Shown: positions 34,761-47,110, numbered from the stretch's first letter. The stretch: DNA of 64,000 bases from Populus alba (GCF_005239225.2 NC_133301.1:1369001-1433000), one strand, 5' to 3'. Made by a program: numbers and translations. Notes: generated by a model from the letters alone, not told the origin.

Positions 34761-35857
34761 AGGTACCCTCTTCTGGTCTGATCTCAATCCCTTCGACAAT
34801 CAACCCACGTTTCCAGCTCTTCTTCTTCCCCTTCCTTGGTAAGAACACCCATTTCAATCTCCGACCATCCATCTCCTCTTTCCTTTGGATAATTCCAATT
34901 ACTTTCAGCAGCAGACGAACCAATTATAGGCCTTCTTGGACTTCGGTGTCGCCACCGCGGCTGTCTCTCTGCATGCCAACGAAAGGTTAGTGTATGCTTT
35001 TCACCACCAATGATTCCCACAGTGACCTGTATTGGCTGGTTACCAAGGGCTTCTACGGAGAGGTTGAAGACAAGGTGTGTTGTGTACAATGTTGCTGGTG
35101 ATAGCTAGCATGCTTGTATAGATCTTGATACTGATTTCAAGCCAGCATACACAAAGAAGGTGAGTCACCTCGGAAAACCTGTAGGTGCTCGAAATCATGA
35201 AATTGAATTTGTATCCACGCCACAAAAGCAGAAAACAGAAAATATATCATGGAAAGTCATCAGGATGAGAAGAAGAGAAACCTTGATCCAGGATCAGAAG
35301 TCCATCCCCAATATTCAGGAGCATCACCCCATGCAATTCCGAGATCCCATGGTGAGAGCAGATATCTTTTTCTCCAACGAAAAGCTCTATTTCATGCACA
35401 CAAAAAAGGCACAATTAGATAACAATCCCTGTAGTAAAACCATAAAGATCCTAATCCTCTAGTAAATCCAAATACTCTGATAAACTTCAGTACATGACAT
35501 AAGATAGATAGAAGACAACCAAGAATTGTATCCCGGCTCTTCAATTTGACAACATAGTCTGATCTTCTTGTACAATCCTATCTACTCTATTTGTTTTGGA
35601 AATTTGGGTCACTTAATATGTTGCCAAATTTGGGAATGGGATGAAAACGATACCTTTTTACCATCCACAATGAGGATAGGATTGCCACCGAGGCTGAGAT
35701 AGAGTTGTTTCTTGGAAGAAATCAACAGAGGACTATCAGATTCGGAGAGGATAGATTGATGATCACGGGGCAGGAATCTCTCCCAAAGGGCATCAACAAT
35801 GGAGAGACAATAGACAGCCTGCATGCCGCCACGAAAAGGACATTTTTTTACTTGAAA
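34760..35857 (-). pseudogene. Broken F-box/PP2 gene (copy 2)
   Basis: Three blocks match the PP2-B genes. Exon 1 (about 35854-35654) keeps [18 protein letters not shown] through VDGKK, but the first half of the F-box is missing. Exon 2 (about 35390-35283) keeps IAWGDAPEYWGWTSDPGS, with a small deletion that shifts the frame. Exon 3 (about 35175-34760) keeps GDGWSEIEMG and ends [14 protein letters not shown] in another frame. The missing F-box start coincides with an AT-rich MITE-like insertion at about 35846-36003. The gene cannot encode a functional protein. Confidence 0.88.
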
Positions 35858-36003
35858 ACACATCGTAATAATATTTTATTATTTTTAAAAAATTTATTTT
35901 TAATATTAGCATATAAAAAAAAAAATCAGAAAACACCATAGCAAATTAATTTAAAACAAAAAAAAATAATTTTACATAAAATGGTGGTGCCAAAACACAC
36001 CCT
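35846..36003. mobile_element. MITE-like insertion truncating the F-box
   Basis: An AT-rich block of about 155 bp ends 'aatggtggtgccaaaacacaccc', and its interior ('aaaatttatttttaatattagcata') matches the style of the other short AT-rich repeats. It starts exactly where homology to the F-box N-terminus stops. The left boundary is approximate and the family is unassigned. Confidence 0.45.
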
Positions 36004-36870
36004 AAGTGCCTAGTCTGAACTTCTACTTTATAATAATAAATAAAGGTTTTTGTATTTAGATTTTATACATACACAGGAAGCACAATTTGACAAATATTGG
36101 CACCAGAACAGATTTACCTACGTGGTGACTTCTTGATGGCTTCTTATTGTCTAGGGTCTTCACTCTTTTTTTCTACTTGATCTTTGAAACCTCCGCTTGG
36201 CCATAAGTATAGAGACAAACAGAAGTGTGTTCTGATTTTTTTTTCTTTGGATGAAGGTGATGAGGAAAGACAGAGAGCTAATTTTCTTTTCATATGGTTA
36301 TCAGAATAGGATGAAATCTTCATTGAATCAAGCAAGACCTGTGCATTATAGGCTCAATTAGCGAAGATAATCTTTGATGGAAGATATAAATTATAAATTC
36401 AGTGCAGCAAATTGTTATTACTTCTTCTTATCTGTTTTTAACAAAATATAAAACATGAAAATATATCAATATATAAAAGAACAATCTATTTAGAGTACTT
36501 TCTCACGGAAAATAAACTTTTTAGTAAGGAAAACTAGAAATATATTTGATTAAAATGAATTTTTGTTTTTTTTTTAATAGAATAAACATAAAACATCTCT
36601 TATTTATCTCTATTATCTCCATCTCTTTTGTTTCAAAACAGTAATTAACGGTAAGAATAACTAATCGCTACCTTATCAATCTGAAATCTTCAAGTCATAA
36701 TCATCTAATCAAATCACAATCTTCTTTAATCAACTGAAATCATGTGAATGATTATGCAATATTTATCTCTTTTATATTTCTCATGTGATCTTGTACCTGA
36801 ATAACCATGTATCACTTATCAACACCATTCCATGTCAGTATATAAATACTTGTAAAATTCAAAGTTGAAA
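36004..36870. other. AT-rich intergenic DNA
   Basis: No coding or structural feature recognised up to the left boundary of the large duplication. Confidence 0.4.
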
Positions 36871-37276
36871 GACATAAATCAATGTAGTGTAAATAAGATT
36901 TCATTTTCTACGAGAGCATTCAAATTTCTATGACAAGCCCTGCACAATATCTCCAAAATCTGGACATGGAAAATATATCCTAAAAGCACTGATTTAGTGT
37001 TTTTTTTAAAAAAAGCAGTTGACAAAATATCTTGGCATAAACTTCATAGAATCTACCACATACTAAAGGTATGTAAGAGATTCAATATTATCAATAGGAA
37101 CAAAAAAAGGGAAATGCTCAAGAAATGAAATGCAGAAGGAGAAACTGATTTAGCTTTGAAATTACACCAGAAAAAGCTCATGACATTTATGCAATTAATT
37201 AAGATTACTACTGACTTGCCTACTAGAATGTGTAAACACGAGGAAATATCAATAGAATGTGAAAAATCTTGCTTAT

Positions 37277-37600
37277 CTATTTACCCTCTTTTGGCCTGAT
37301 CTCAATCCCTTCAACAGTAAAACCAGCTTTCCAATGACTAGTACTATCAAAAACTTTCATCTCCAGTTCTCCATCTTCCCGTTCCTTGGTAAAGAAGTCA
37401 CCCAACTCAATCTCCAACCATCCATCTCCTCTTTCCCTTGGATAATGTCCATCACTTTCTTTCAGCTGTGGATGAACCAATGGGCATTCTTATGTTTACA
37501 GTTTCACCACCATGGTGCTGCATTCCAACTAGTAGTTCTCCAACAAGTCCCATGGCGACTTCTACTTGGTCATCAAGTCCCTTGTACATATTAGTAATGT
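37277..37600 (-). pseudogene. PP2 C-terminal fragment (copy 3 relic)
   Basis: The minus strand reads LDDQVEVAMGLVGELL, then after a frameshift [13 protein letters not shown] through [12 protein letters not shown] and a stop, i.e. the end of exon 3 of a PP2-B gene. No F-box exon accompanies it. The same relic is present at 44133-44470 in the second duplicate. Confidence 0.8.
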
Positions 37601-38149
37601 CACAAATGTGGTAAAACCTGTGAACAAAACCTAGCAAACCATCGATAAGCAAATGCACAGCAAGATAGCTACAATTCCAAGACGCGTAGAAAATTAGAAA
37701 CAACTTTCCAAATCTGTCCTTTACTATGTTGTGGGCATACAGTGCTGGAAAAAGTTGATTATATCTGAAAAACCTCTGACAACCCCAAAAGTTCTAGGAA
37801 TGGCAGCATCTGGCCTTATAGAGCATGTCATTATGGATAGTTAACAAGATGCTGTACTTCTACACTAAAATTCTGATAAGGGAAACAAAAGGAATGAGGA
37901 AGTGACAAGAATTTATCTATCTATACATGAAACGTTGCAAGTTTGTTCTTTAACCAGAGCATAATTCAAACAAACATACAACTAGGCCACATGGCTAGTA
38001 TAGGTTTATAGTAAATTCTCTTTATTTAAATCCATTGATCGCTTTCCATGACGAAATAAACTGTGTTTGAAACCTCAGCTAGACTAGAAAGATTTCGGCA
38101 AAGCAATGGCCCCATTCAAATTATTACTTACCTTTTGGATTCAAACTAT

Positions 38150-38345
38150 ATACACACTGGATAGTTTTGAATACAGACTTATACATTATTTGAACAGAGA
38201 AACTTTGCTCCTTTTGTGGTTCTAGTTTCAAATCAACAGTATGGTTGGAAACTTGTACAACTGAATCCACTTCTCATAACAAACATGCCTCTTCAGATGA
38301 AGAAATCCATCCTGTGTATCTTCAACTGCTTGGACTAGCCCCTAC
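38150..38345 (-). pseudogene. Relic of CCCH/G-patch gene exon 2
   Basis: The minus strand reads a decayed DGFLHLKRHV segment followed by SVQIMYKSVF, aligning with [11 protein letters not shown] through [10 protein letters not shown] of the intact gene's exon 2 (54259-54570). The block ends with a donor-like 'aaaaggtaagt'. Stops interrupt it. It predates the large duplication because it is present in both copies (also about 45005-45200). Confidence 0.6.
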
Positions 38346-38622
38346 TGCACCAAGAGAGAAACAAGTGATGTGAAGCAATTTGTTGAACGATATAATTTAA
38401 AATGAAATGAACAATGTAATCATGAGATCCAAATTATATAATCACTAAACATTTATACGTTGCATCAATAAGAATTGCTATAAATCTTCTCTGAATCCTC
38501 CTACATAGCTTTGCAATAGATCAGCTGCAAAAGCTTTAGATAGTGATGCAATAAAGATAATCTACCCACTACAATGTGAAGAATGATAAAATTATTAATA
38601 GAATATGAAAACATTTGCTTAT

Positions 38623-40232
38623 CTAGTTACCTTCTTTTGGTCTGATCTCAATCCCTTCGACAATTAGTCCATGTTTCCAATAATTGATGCCGTCAAAAAC
38701 TCTCATTTCCAGCTCTCCATCTTCCCCTTCCGTGCACAAGAAGTCACCCAGTTCAATCTCTAACCACCCATCTCCTCTTTTCTTTGGATAATGTCCATCA
38801 CTTTCTCTGGCAGGTATAGATCTTCTGCAGCTATAGATAAAAAAATCAACTGGCCTCCTTTCTGCATTCCAGCTAACAGAATGCTCACAAATCTTGTCTC
38901 CATCCAGTTTCATTGCAACCTCAACTGGCTGGTCAACCAATCCATAAGCAGAAATAGAGAACTTGAAGACAAGGTTTGCTGTGTACAATATTGATGGGGA
39001 GAGCATACTAGTATTGAATTTGCCACGGATTTCAAGCCAAGAAACTTTAATAAGCTCAGCCACTTCTGGAAACCTGTAGGTGAACCATCAACATTTAAAT
39101 ATCATAAGCACAGAAACATAAAACTGAAAAACGAAAAAAAATAAAAGAAAAACCTGGATGCTGGATTAGAATTCCATTTCCAATAATGAGGACTATCGCT
39201 CCATCTAATCACGAGGTCCATTGCAGATAGCATGTAACATTTCTTCCCACTCTTTTTTTCCAATGAAAAGCTCTATCCAATCAAAGAGCAGCACACTATT
39301 AGACATATCAACTCAGTCACATAGAGCTTGGGACATGAGATTGGAGGACAACAGGCAAAACAACTTCTTCACCTGTCCCATACAAAATGTCATTTTCATC
39401 TCTCCAATGTGACAGCCTTGTCCCATTATTTACAGCCGTCTAAGGTGCATCGAATACATGCTAAAATTATTTTGATTTAATTTTTTCAGACAAAATACAA
39501 CTCAAAAGGGCCATGAAAATCAAGGGACATCAACGCACATGCTGAAATTATTTTGAAATGTACCTCATAACTAAGATAGAAGTTACATTGATCATTACAG
39601 GAAATCTAAGGGAGGACTCGCATCAAACAATCACAAAGAGTAACTGCTGGAAGTATTGAGGTATAACTTTTGTCACTTGACCAGAAAATCTTAAGGTGTA
39701 CAGAAAACCCTCAACACTATTCTAGTTTATAAGAAAAAATCACAGATTTTTGAATTTAGGAAACTTCAAAACCCTTTTAATTTCTATCAAAGAATAAAAA
39801 GTAGCCTCAAAGTCAAAGGGTCCAACAAAGACTTGGAACAAAGTTAATGGATGAAATTTAGCAAATTATAAGCAATCCAATCAAGCAGAGACTGTCAAAC
39901 ACAAAGGGGCCTATACAAAAATAAAAAGGGAATTTTGTTCTTACCTTTCTCCCATTGTCAACAAGGATTGGATTGTCACAAAGGCTAAAATACAGTTCCC
40001 TTTTGGATGAAACAGATGCCAGCAGGAGTGAACCATCAGGGGAAGTGGAAAGGACAGACTCAAGATCGCTAGGCAAGAACCTCTCCCATACAACGTCGGA
40101 TATGGCGGCCGACTTGAACATGGGAGAGACAGCTGAGAGACGGGCAACGTCCAGGGGAGCAGTAAAGGACAGTACGTTCGCTATGCATCCCTCCGGCAGC
40201 TCATTTAAATGCAATTCTCCTGATCTTTCCAT
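38623..40232 (-). CDS. F-box protein PP2-B type (copy 4, intact)
   Basis: This is a predicted SCF substrate adaptor with an F-box and a PP2/Nictaba-like domain. Exons 40232-39945, 39272-39154 and 39073-38623 join to 285 residues. The start is the ATG at 40232 (MERSGELHLNELPEGC); an upstream in-frame extension has no ATG. The F-box spans about residues 10-55 ([17 protein letters not shown] through [11 protein letters not shown]). The PP2 part begins [20 protein letters not shown] and ends [12 protein letters not shown]. Compared with the duplicate at 45480-47110 it has an in-frame 27-bp deletion and a 6-bp insertion in the middle of exon 3 (around RRPVDFFIYSCRRS), making it seven residues shorter. 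IRWSDSPHYW replaces the usual VWGDTPxYW in exon 2. The frame is intact, so function is plausible. Confidence 0.9.
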
Positions 40233-40616
40233 TTTGGTATGCAAGAATTAAATCCTTTCTGCTCGCTGTAAGTATATCTTGGAGTGGAAAGTGTCGGTTT
40301 GGCACAGCGGTGCAGTTTCGCCAAATTTATTATTATTTGTTTTGCAAATTATTAATTTTATTATTATTATTTTGATAAGTAGATGTTAAAAATAAATTTA
40401 AAAAATAAAAATAAAATATTTTTTAATATTTTTTTAAATAAAAAATATTTTAAAAAACACTATCTTAAATCTGCCCAAAAAATAATCCGCATATGTTAGA
40501 TAAGTTGTTTTTTAACTTTTTTTATAATTTTAATTATTGTTTTAGAATAAAAACAATTTAAAGATTTTTTTTCAGTATATTTTTTATTACAATAAAAATA
40601 GAAATAAAGAGATAAG

Positions 40617-40617
<1 letters not shown>

Positions 40618-40650
<33 letters not shown>
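40618..40650. repeat. (TA)n microsatellite
   Basis: This is a run of about 16 TA units just upstream of the CACTA left end. The duplicate at about 47478-47490 has only about 6-7 units, so the tract changed length after the segment duplicated. Confidence 0.8.
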
Positions 40651-40652
<2 letters not shown>

Positions 40653-40668
40653 CAAAACCATTTTTCAC

Positions 40669-40905
40669 CACTACTAGAAAATTAATGAATACAAATAGAA
40701 TTATCTATGGTTTTCTTCTGTTGATATTTTATGATAATATTTACTATTCAAATTTCTTTCATTGCTAGCTTCGTCAATTTATACCGACAAAAATATTTTA
40801 TTATTATTTATCAAAAAAATCACAGTCAAAATATAAAGAATTTCACCAACAAAATTATAATAAGATTCAAACTAGGATGTCGATACAATGACGTATCTAT
40901 TATAC
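40669..40905 (+). mobile_element. CACTA transposon left end (truncated)
   Basis: It starts CACTACTAGAAAATTA, the terminal inverted-repeat signature of plant CACTA (En/Spm) elements, and continues with 'tttataccgacaaaaat' subterminal sequence. It matches the start of the longer element at 47508. The match stops at about 40904 ('tctattata'), where sequence jumps to what is found at about 50299 in the second copy, so the transposase and right part are deleted here. Confidence 0.75.
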
Positions 40906-41173
40906 CTACTTTAATTCATCTGCAAATATTGACTAAAAAATGATAAGAAATAAATTACCCAGCAAAAACTCTTAATGCAAATGCGCTTGATCATTTTAAA
41001 TTGATTAACGAATATATCAATTATCAACTGATCTAGTAGAAATTGGATCAAGAAAATTTTTTAATCAAATAAAAGGCTATTCAATAAATAAAACACAAAT
41101 GGACGTGTAAAAAAAAACATTCAAAGGAAACAAACTGAATTAAAAAAAGAAAAAAAAAAAAAAGGAACTTAAC

Positions 41174-41477
41174 CTTTCTCCCATGGCCAACAATGATGGG
41201 ATTGTCGCAGAGACTGAAGTAGACTTCTTTTTTGGAAGAAGCAGACGACAGGAGGAGAGAACCATCAAGGGCAGTAGACAGGATGGATTCAAGATCGTTA
41301 GGCAGGAAACTCTGCCAAACAACGTCAGATTCGGCGGCCAGCTTGAAAATGGGAGAGACAGCAGAGAGCCGGCATCCGTCCTGAGGAGTTGGATAAGGAG
41401 AGTACGTTTGCCACGCACCTCTCTGGTAGATCATTCAACGTAACGCCTCCTACTACTCTACCACTCCTCATTTCCAT
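41174..41477 (-). pseudogene. Orphan F-box exon (copy 5 relic)
   Basis: The minus strand starts MEMRSGRVVGGVTLNDLPER with CVANVL and then shifts frame into GCRLSAVSPIFK, SDVVWQSFLPNDLES and VYFSLCDNPIIVGHGRK, ending at a normal donor (aag|gttaag). One small indel within the F-box breaks it. Exons 2 and 3 are absent downstream. Confidence 0.85.
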
Positions 41478-43489
41478 TTTCCGATCAAATCTTTTCTGCT
41501 TGCCGTGGAATTATGGTGGCGGGGAGAGGAGAAAGCGCAGCAATTAAATTATATGTGCACAGTGAGTCATCAACACGGTGCACAGTGAGTCAACAATGAT
41601 TGCATTTTACACTGTGTATCCCCATCTACTCGACTCGCAATTCATCATAAGTTGAATATTTTTAAAAAACAAAAATTATATATCCAAACTTTTTCAACCT
41701 GTTTTTGTGCACAGATAAATCTTAAATATATATCTAATCTCAAATAAATTAAGTATATATATATATATATATATATTTATTAAATAAAGCTTATTTATAT
41801 AAAAAATTTAGAAGAGGCTAAATAAAAAAAATATATAAAAGATATAATGAGTATTAATTTAAATATAGATTAAAAAGATAATTTGAAAAAAATATTAAAA
41901 ATTTATTAATTAAAAAATAAATTTATATAAAAAAACTACGAAGTTACTAGGCCTCAGAAGCTAGGCCAGCACACCTAAACCATTCAGTAAGGTCCTAAGA
42001 TTAGTTTTTTTTTATTGCATGTAAGGTAAATAATATGTTTTAACATCACTTATTTTTAAAAACATAAATGTCAAATGATGCATTCTATATTTTAAAAAAA
42101 TCTAAGTTTGCTATTGTAATGCCTTAAAAATCATGCCTAAAGTTTTTTTTTACTAATCATATTTCAACCATTTGTTTATCCAAAATATAAAAACATATGT
42201 TTTCTTGATAAACCTCATTTTTTTTTAATAAACATTATGAAATCAATCTAACAACAAAAATCTTTCCTCATGTATGTAAGCTTAAGGTTGTTATATTTTT
42301 CTCATCAAATAAAATCATTTAATACTGGAAACTAAAAAAAAATTTAAAAAAAATAAAATTTTAAACCAAAATTAATTTTTTTAATTTAAAATTAGAGGGA
42401 TCCAATTATTTAATTCATAAAAAATGAGAACAGGTTACAAGTTTCATAAAAAATTAGAAAACACACTCATCTCTTGCGTAATTCACTTTTAGTATCTCTT
42501 TAAAAAAATAAAGTTAATCTATATAAAACATAAAAAAAAAAAATATATTATATATATATATGTATGTATGTATGTATATGAATTAGAATAATCATTTCAA
42601 AAATTATATACATATGTTTTTCATCAAATATAAAATAAAAAAAATGCTTATCAAGTCAGGATGATCCAATAACAGGATTTGAATCACTGTTCTTGTTCCC
42701 AATCCTACCGTTAGTTTTGAATTCAATAATTTGAATGGGATAAAAGTAATAAAATAATAAATAAATTATTATCATTATGGTGTGCTAAATTATGTCCACA
42801 TAATTATCCAGATTTAACAAAAATACGATCATATTATTAAGAAAACATAAAAATAACTCAATCTTTGATCATAAGCATTCTGCCCTGGACTTCTTTTCCT
42901 TGTTGTATCTATCATAAAGTTGAAATTAGAGTAGTGTTTAAGAAAATTAGAAAGTGATTTCTTACAAATAGTTGGGCTTCTTGTTGGCCGATCAGCAGGA
43001 AATTTAAACGTAACCATTCAATATATTAATCTAGCAGTGTAATATAAAGTTTGAAACAATGGCGAAAATCAATCCTTTTATTGCACAGAGCAAATAAGCT
43101 ATTTGTCACCTCTGGCAACCCATATAAAATCGAGTTTCAGTGTTGCCGGCTGCCGGCTATATTGGATAGTTAACATAAAGCATATAAAGAAGTCATGACG
43201 AGATTTATCCGGCCATATATGGCAACTGCAATGGGATTTTTCGCTGGATTATAACTCGAACTGCAGGTAGGAGCAGAAGGTATAGTGCAAGTTTAAAAAG
43301 TGAAAATCTTGATCTGAATCCACTAGATTGCTTTCTGGGAAAATAAGATTGTTGTTGAAACCTTGGCTTGACTCCTTGTGATCCCTGCAAAGCTACGGCC
43401 AATTCAAAGGGGTACCTTTAGGGTTCGAGGTAATCATACACGCTCAATTTTGTAGTTTGAACTGCACAACAATGTATAGCATTATGGCC
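41478..43489. other. AT-rich DNA inside duplication copy 1
   Basis: The stretch 41600-42600 is AT-rich with TA and TATG microsatellites and has no counterpart in copy 2, which resumes at about 42497/51100. The stretch 42600-43489 corresponds to the 3' flank of the CCCH/G-patch gene (51200-52049). An open frame at 43205-43402 also occurs in the other copy but lacks an ATG and is not called. Confidence 0.5.
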
Positions 43490-43722
43490 TCAAAACTTCA
43501 GCCATTTCTTCTCTTTTTCTCTACCGGTAAAAGCATTCGATGCAGATGCTTTAGCAGCCTCAGCTTTGGCCAAAGCTATGCGAGTCTTGTTTAATTTTCT
43601 CATAGCAGACTCATAAACCACCTTCTCTTTTTTGTTTCTGTTTGCCATCTCTTCAAGCCTCTCCACACGTATCCTCAACTCCTTAATCTCATCATCATAA
43701 GCAAGCAGATCTCGCCTATTGA
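43490..43722 (-). pseudogene. Truncated last exon of CCCH/G-patch gene
   Basis: The minus strand reads [20 protein letters not shown] through [11 protein letters not shown] and a stop, nearly identical to the last 76 or so residues of the intact gene at 52050-55401. Homology ends abruptly at 'cgcctattgac' and continues as 'ataaacaatgtagtg', the left boundary of the second duplicate. It is the breakpoint scar of the tandem duplication, with no promoter or start of its own. Confidence 0.92.
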
Positions 43723-44132
43723 CATAAACAATGTAGTGTAAATAAGATTTCATTTTCTACGAGAGCAATCAAATTTCTATGCCAAGCCCTGCACAATATC
43801 TCCTAAAGGTGTCTGGACAAGGGAAAACATATCCTAAAAGCACTGATTTAGTGTTTTTTTTAAAGTCCGAAAGCAGTTGACAAAATATCTTGGCATAAAC
43901 TTCATAGAATCTACCACATACTAAAGGTATGTAAGAGATTCAATATTATCAATAGGAACAAAAAAGGGACATGCTCAAGAAATGAAATGCAGAAGAAAAA
44001 CTGATTTATCTTTGAAATTACACCAGAAAAAGCTCATGACATTTATGCAATTAATTAAGATTACTACTGATTTGCCCACTAGAATGTGTAAACACGAGGA
44101 AATATCAATAGAAAGTGAAAAATCTAGCTTAT

Positions 44133-44470
44133 CTATTTACCCTCTTTTGGTCTGATCTCAATCCCTTCAACAGTAAAACCAGCTTTCCAATGACTAGTAC
44201 TATCAAAAACTTTCATCTCCAGTTCTCCATCTTCCCGTTCCTTGGTAAAGAAGTCACCCAACTCAATCTCCAACCATCCATCTCCTCTTTCCCTTGGATA
44301 ATGTCCATCACTTTCTTTCAGCTGTGGATGAACCAATGGGCCTTCTTATGTTTTACAGTTTCACCACCATGGTGCTGCATTCCAACTAGTAGTTCTCCAA
44401 CAAGTCCCATGGTGACTTCTACTTGGTCATCAAGTCCCTTGTACATATCAGTAATGTCACAAATGTGGTA
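44133..44470 (-). pseudogene. PP2 C-terminal fragment (duplicate relic)
   Basis: This is the copy of the relic at 37277-37600, reading LDDQVEVTMGLVGELL and, in another frame, [13 protein letters not shown] through IEIRPKEGK and a stop. It is frameshifted between the two parts, as in the other copy plus one extra base, so the damage predates the large duplication. Confidence 0.8.
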
Positions 44471-45004
44471 AAACCTGTTAACAAAACCTAGCAAACCATC
44501 GATAAGTAAATGCACAGCAAGATAGCTACAATTCCAAGACGCGTAGAAAATTGGAAACAACTTTCCAAATCTGTCCTTCATTATGTTGTGGGCATAAAGT
44601 GCTGGAAAATGTTGATTATATCCGAAAAACCTCTGACAACCCCAAAAGTTCTAGGAATGGCAGCATCTGGCCTTATAGAGCATGTCATTATGGATAGTTA
44701 GCAAGATGCTGTACTTCTACACTAAAATTTTGATAAGGGAAACAAAAGGAATGAGGAAGTGACAAGAATTTATCTATCTATACATGAAACGTTCCAAGTT
44801 TGTTCTTCAACCAGAGCATAATTCAAACAAACATACAGCTAGGCCACATGGCTAGTATAGGTTTATAGTAAATTCTCTTTATTTAAATCCATTGATCGCT
44901 TTCCATGACGAAATAAACTGTGTTTGAAACCTCAGCTAGACTAGAAAGATTTCGGCAAAGCAATGGCCCCATTCAAATTATTACATACCTTTTGGATTCA
45001 AACT

Positions 45005-45200
45005 ATATACACACTGGATAGTTTTGAATACAGACTTGTACATTATTTGAACAGAGAAACTTTGCTCCTTTTGTGGTTCTAGTTTCAAATCAACAGTATG
45101 GTTGGAAACTTGTACAACTGAATCCACTTCTCATAACAAACATGCCTCTACAGATGAAGAAATCCATCCTGTGTATCTTCAACTGCTTGGACTAGCCCCT
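45005..45200 (-). pseudogene. Relic of CCCH/G-patch exon 2 (duplicate)
   Basis: This is the second copy of the decayed exon 2 fragment described at 38150-38345, with the same interrupted HLKR and SVQIMYKSVF stretches. Confidence 0.55.
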
Positions 45201-45479
45201 ACTGCACCAAGAGAGAAACAAGTGATGTGAAGCAATTTGTTGAACGATATAATTTAAAATGAAATGAACAACATAATCATGAGATCCAAATTATATAATC
45301 ACTAAACATTTATACGTTGCATCAATAAGAATTGCTATAAATCTTCTCTGAATCCTCCTACATAGCTTTGCAATAGATCAGCTGCAAAAGCTTTAGATAG
45401 TGATGCAATAAAGATAATCTACCCACTACAATGTGAAGAATGATAAAATTATTAATAGAATATGAAAACAGTTGCTTAT

Positions 45480-47110
45480 CTAGTTACCTTCTTTTGGTCT
45501 GATCTCAATCCCTTCAACAATTAGTCCATGTTTCCAATAATTGGTGCCATCAAAAACTCTCGTTTCCAGCTCTCCATCTTCCCCTTCCGTGCACAAGAAG
45601 TCACCCAGTTCAATCTCCAACCACCCATCTCCTCTTTTCTTTGGATAATGTCCATCACTTTCTCTGGCAGGTATAGATCTTCTGCAGCTAAAAAAATCAA
45701 CTGGCCTTCTTGCAGTATGGAATTGCTGCCCTCTCCTTTCTGCATTCCAGCAAACAGAATGCGCACAAATCTTGTCTCCATCCAGTTTCATTGCAACCTC
45801 AACTGGCTGGTCATCCAATCCATAAGCTTCTATAGAGAACTTGAAGACAAGGTTTGCTGTGTACAATATTGATGGGGAGAGCATACTAGTATTGATTTTG
45901 CCACGGATTTCAAGCCAACAAACTTTAATAAGCTCAGCCACTTCTGGAAACCTGTAGGTGAACCATCAACATTTAAATATCATAAGCACAGAAACATAAA
46001 ACTGAAAAAGGAAAAAAAATAAAAGACAAACCTGGATGCTGGATTAGAATTCCATTTCCAATATTGAGGAGTATCGCTCCATGTAATCACGAGGTCCATT
46101 GCAGATAGCATGTAACATTTCTTCCCACTCTTTTTTTCCAATGAAAAGCTCTATCCAATCAAAGAGCAGCACACTATTAGACATATCAACTCAGTCACAT
46201 AGAGCTTGGGACATGGGATTGGAGGACAAGAGGCAAAACAACTTCTTCACCTGTCCCATACAAAATTGCATTTTCATCTCTCCAATGTGACAGCCTTGTC
46301 CCATTATTTACAGCTGTCTAATGTGCATCAAATACATGCTAAAATTATTTTGATTTAATTTTTTCAGACAAAATGCAACTCAAAAAGGCCATGAAAATCA
46401 AGGGACATCAACACACATGCTGAAATTATTTTTAAATGTACCTCATAACTAAGATAGAAGTTACATTGATGATTACAGGAAATCTAAAGGAGGACTTGCA
46501 TCAAACAATCACAAAGAGTAACTGCTGGAAGTATTGAGGTATAACTTTTGTCACTTGACCAGAAAATCTTAAGGTGTACAGAAAACCCTCAACACTATTC
46601 TAGTTTATAAGAAAAAATCACAGATTTTTGAATTTAGGAAACTTCAAAACCCTTTTAATTTCTATCAAAGAATAAAAAATAGCCTCAAAGTCCAAGGGTC
46701 CAACAAAGACTTTGAACAAAGTTAATGGATGAAATTTAGCAAATTAAAAGCAATCCAATCAAGCGGAGACTGTCAAACACAAAGGGGCCTATACAAAAAT
46801 AAAAAGGGAATTTTGTTCTGACCTTTCTCCCATTGTCAACAAGGATTGGATTGTCACAAAGGCTAAAATACAGTTCCCTTTTGGATGAAACAGATGCCAG
46901 CAGGAGTGAACCATCAGGGGAAGTGGAAAGGACAGACTCAAGATCGCTAGGCAAGAACCTCTCCCATACAACGTCGGATATGGCGGCCGACTTGAACATG
47001 GGAGAGACAGCTGAGAGCCGGGCAACGTCCAGGGGAGCAGTAAAGGACAGTACGTTCGCTATGCATCCCTCCGGCAGCTCATTTAAATGCAATTCTCCTG
47101 ATCTTTCCAT
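45480..47110 (-). CDS. F-box protein PP2-B type (copy 6, intact)
   Basis: This is the tandem twin of the gene at 38623-40232. Exons 47110-46823, 46150-46032 and 45951-45480 join to 292 residues. The 96-residue first exon (MERSGELHLNELPEGC to VDNGRK) matches its twin with no residue change that I can see. Exon 3 keeps the segment GQQFHTARRPVDFF that the twin lost, resembling [12 protein letters not shown] in the older copy at 26439-27843, so this is the more ancestral version. The F-box and PP2 signatures ([31 protein letters not shown]) are intact. Identical exon 1 sequences suggest very similar SCF docking. Divergence is concentrated in the PP2, presumed substrate-binding, part. The glycan or protein ligand is unknown. 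Confidence 0.9.

Larger units (their letters stand above)
36871..43723. repeat. Large tandem duplication, copy 1
   Basis: A segment of about 6.85 kb begins 'gacataaa' followed by 'caatgtagtgtaaataagat' and ends inside the last exon of the CCCH/G-patch gene. It is repeated as copy 2 (43721-52283). It carries, from left to right, a PP2 relic, a relic of the CCCH gene's exon 2, an intact F-box/PP2 gene, the left end of a CACTA transposon, an orphan F-box exon, and the truncated G-patch gene end. By eye most of the 36.9-40.5 kb part differs from copy 2 by only a few percent, so the event is recent relative to the cluster. Confidence 0.85.

Noticed and set aside
43205..43402. 65-residue open frame present in both duplicates (also 51765-51962), at first a candidate small conserved gene
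   Set aside because: It begins with TTG rather than ATG. All differences I see between the two copies change amino acids, so there is no sign of coding constraint. It lies in the 3' flank of the CCCH/G-patch gene and its truncated copy.
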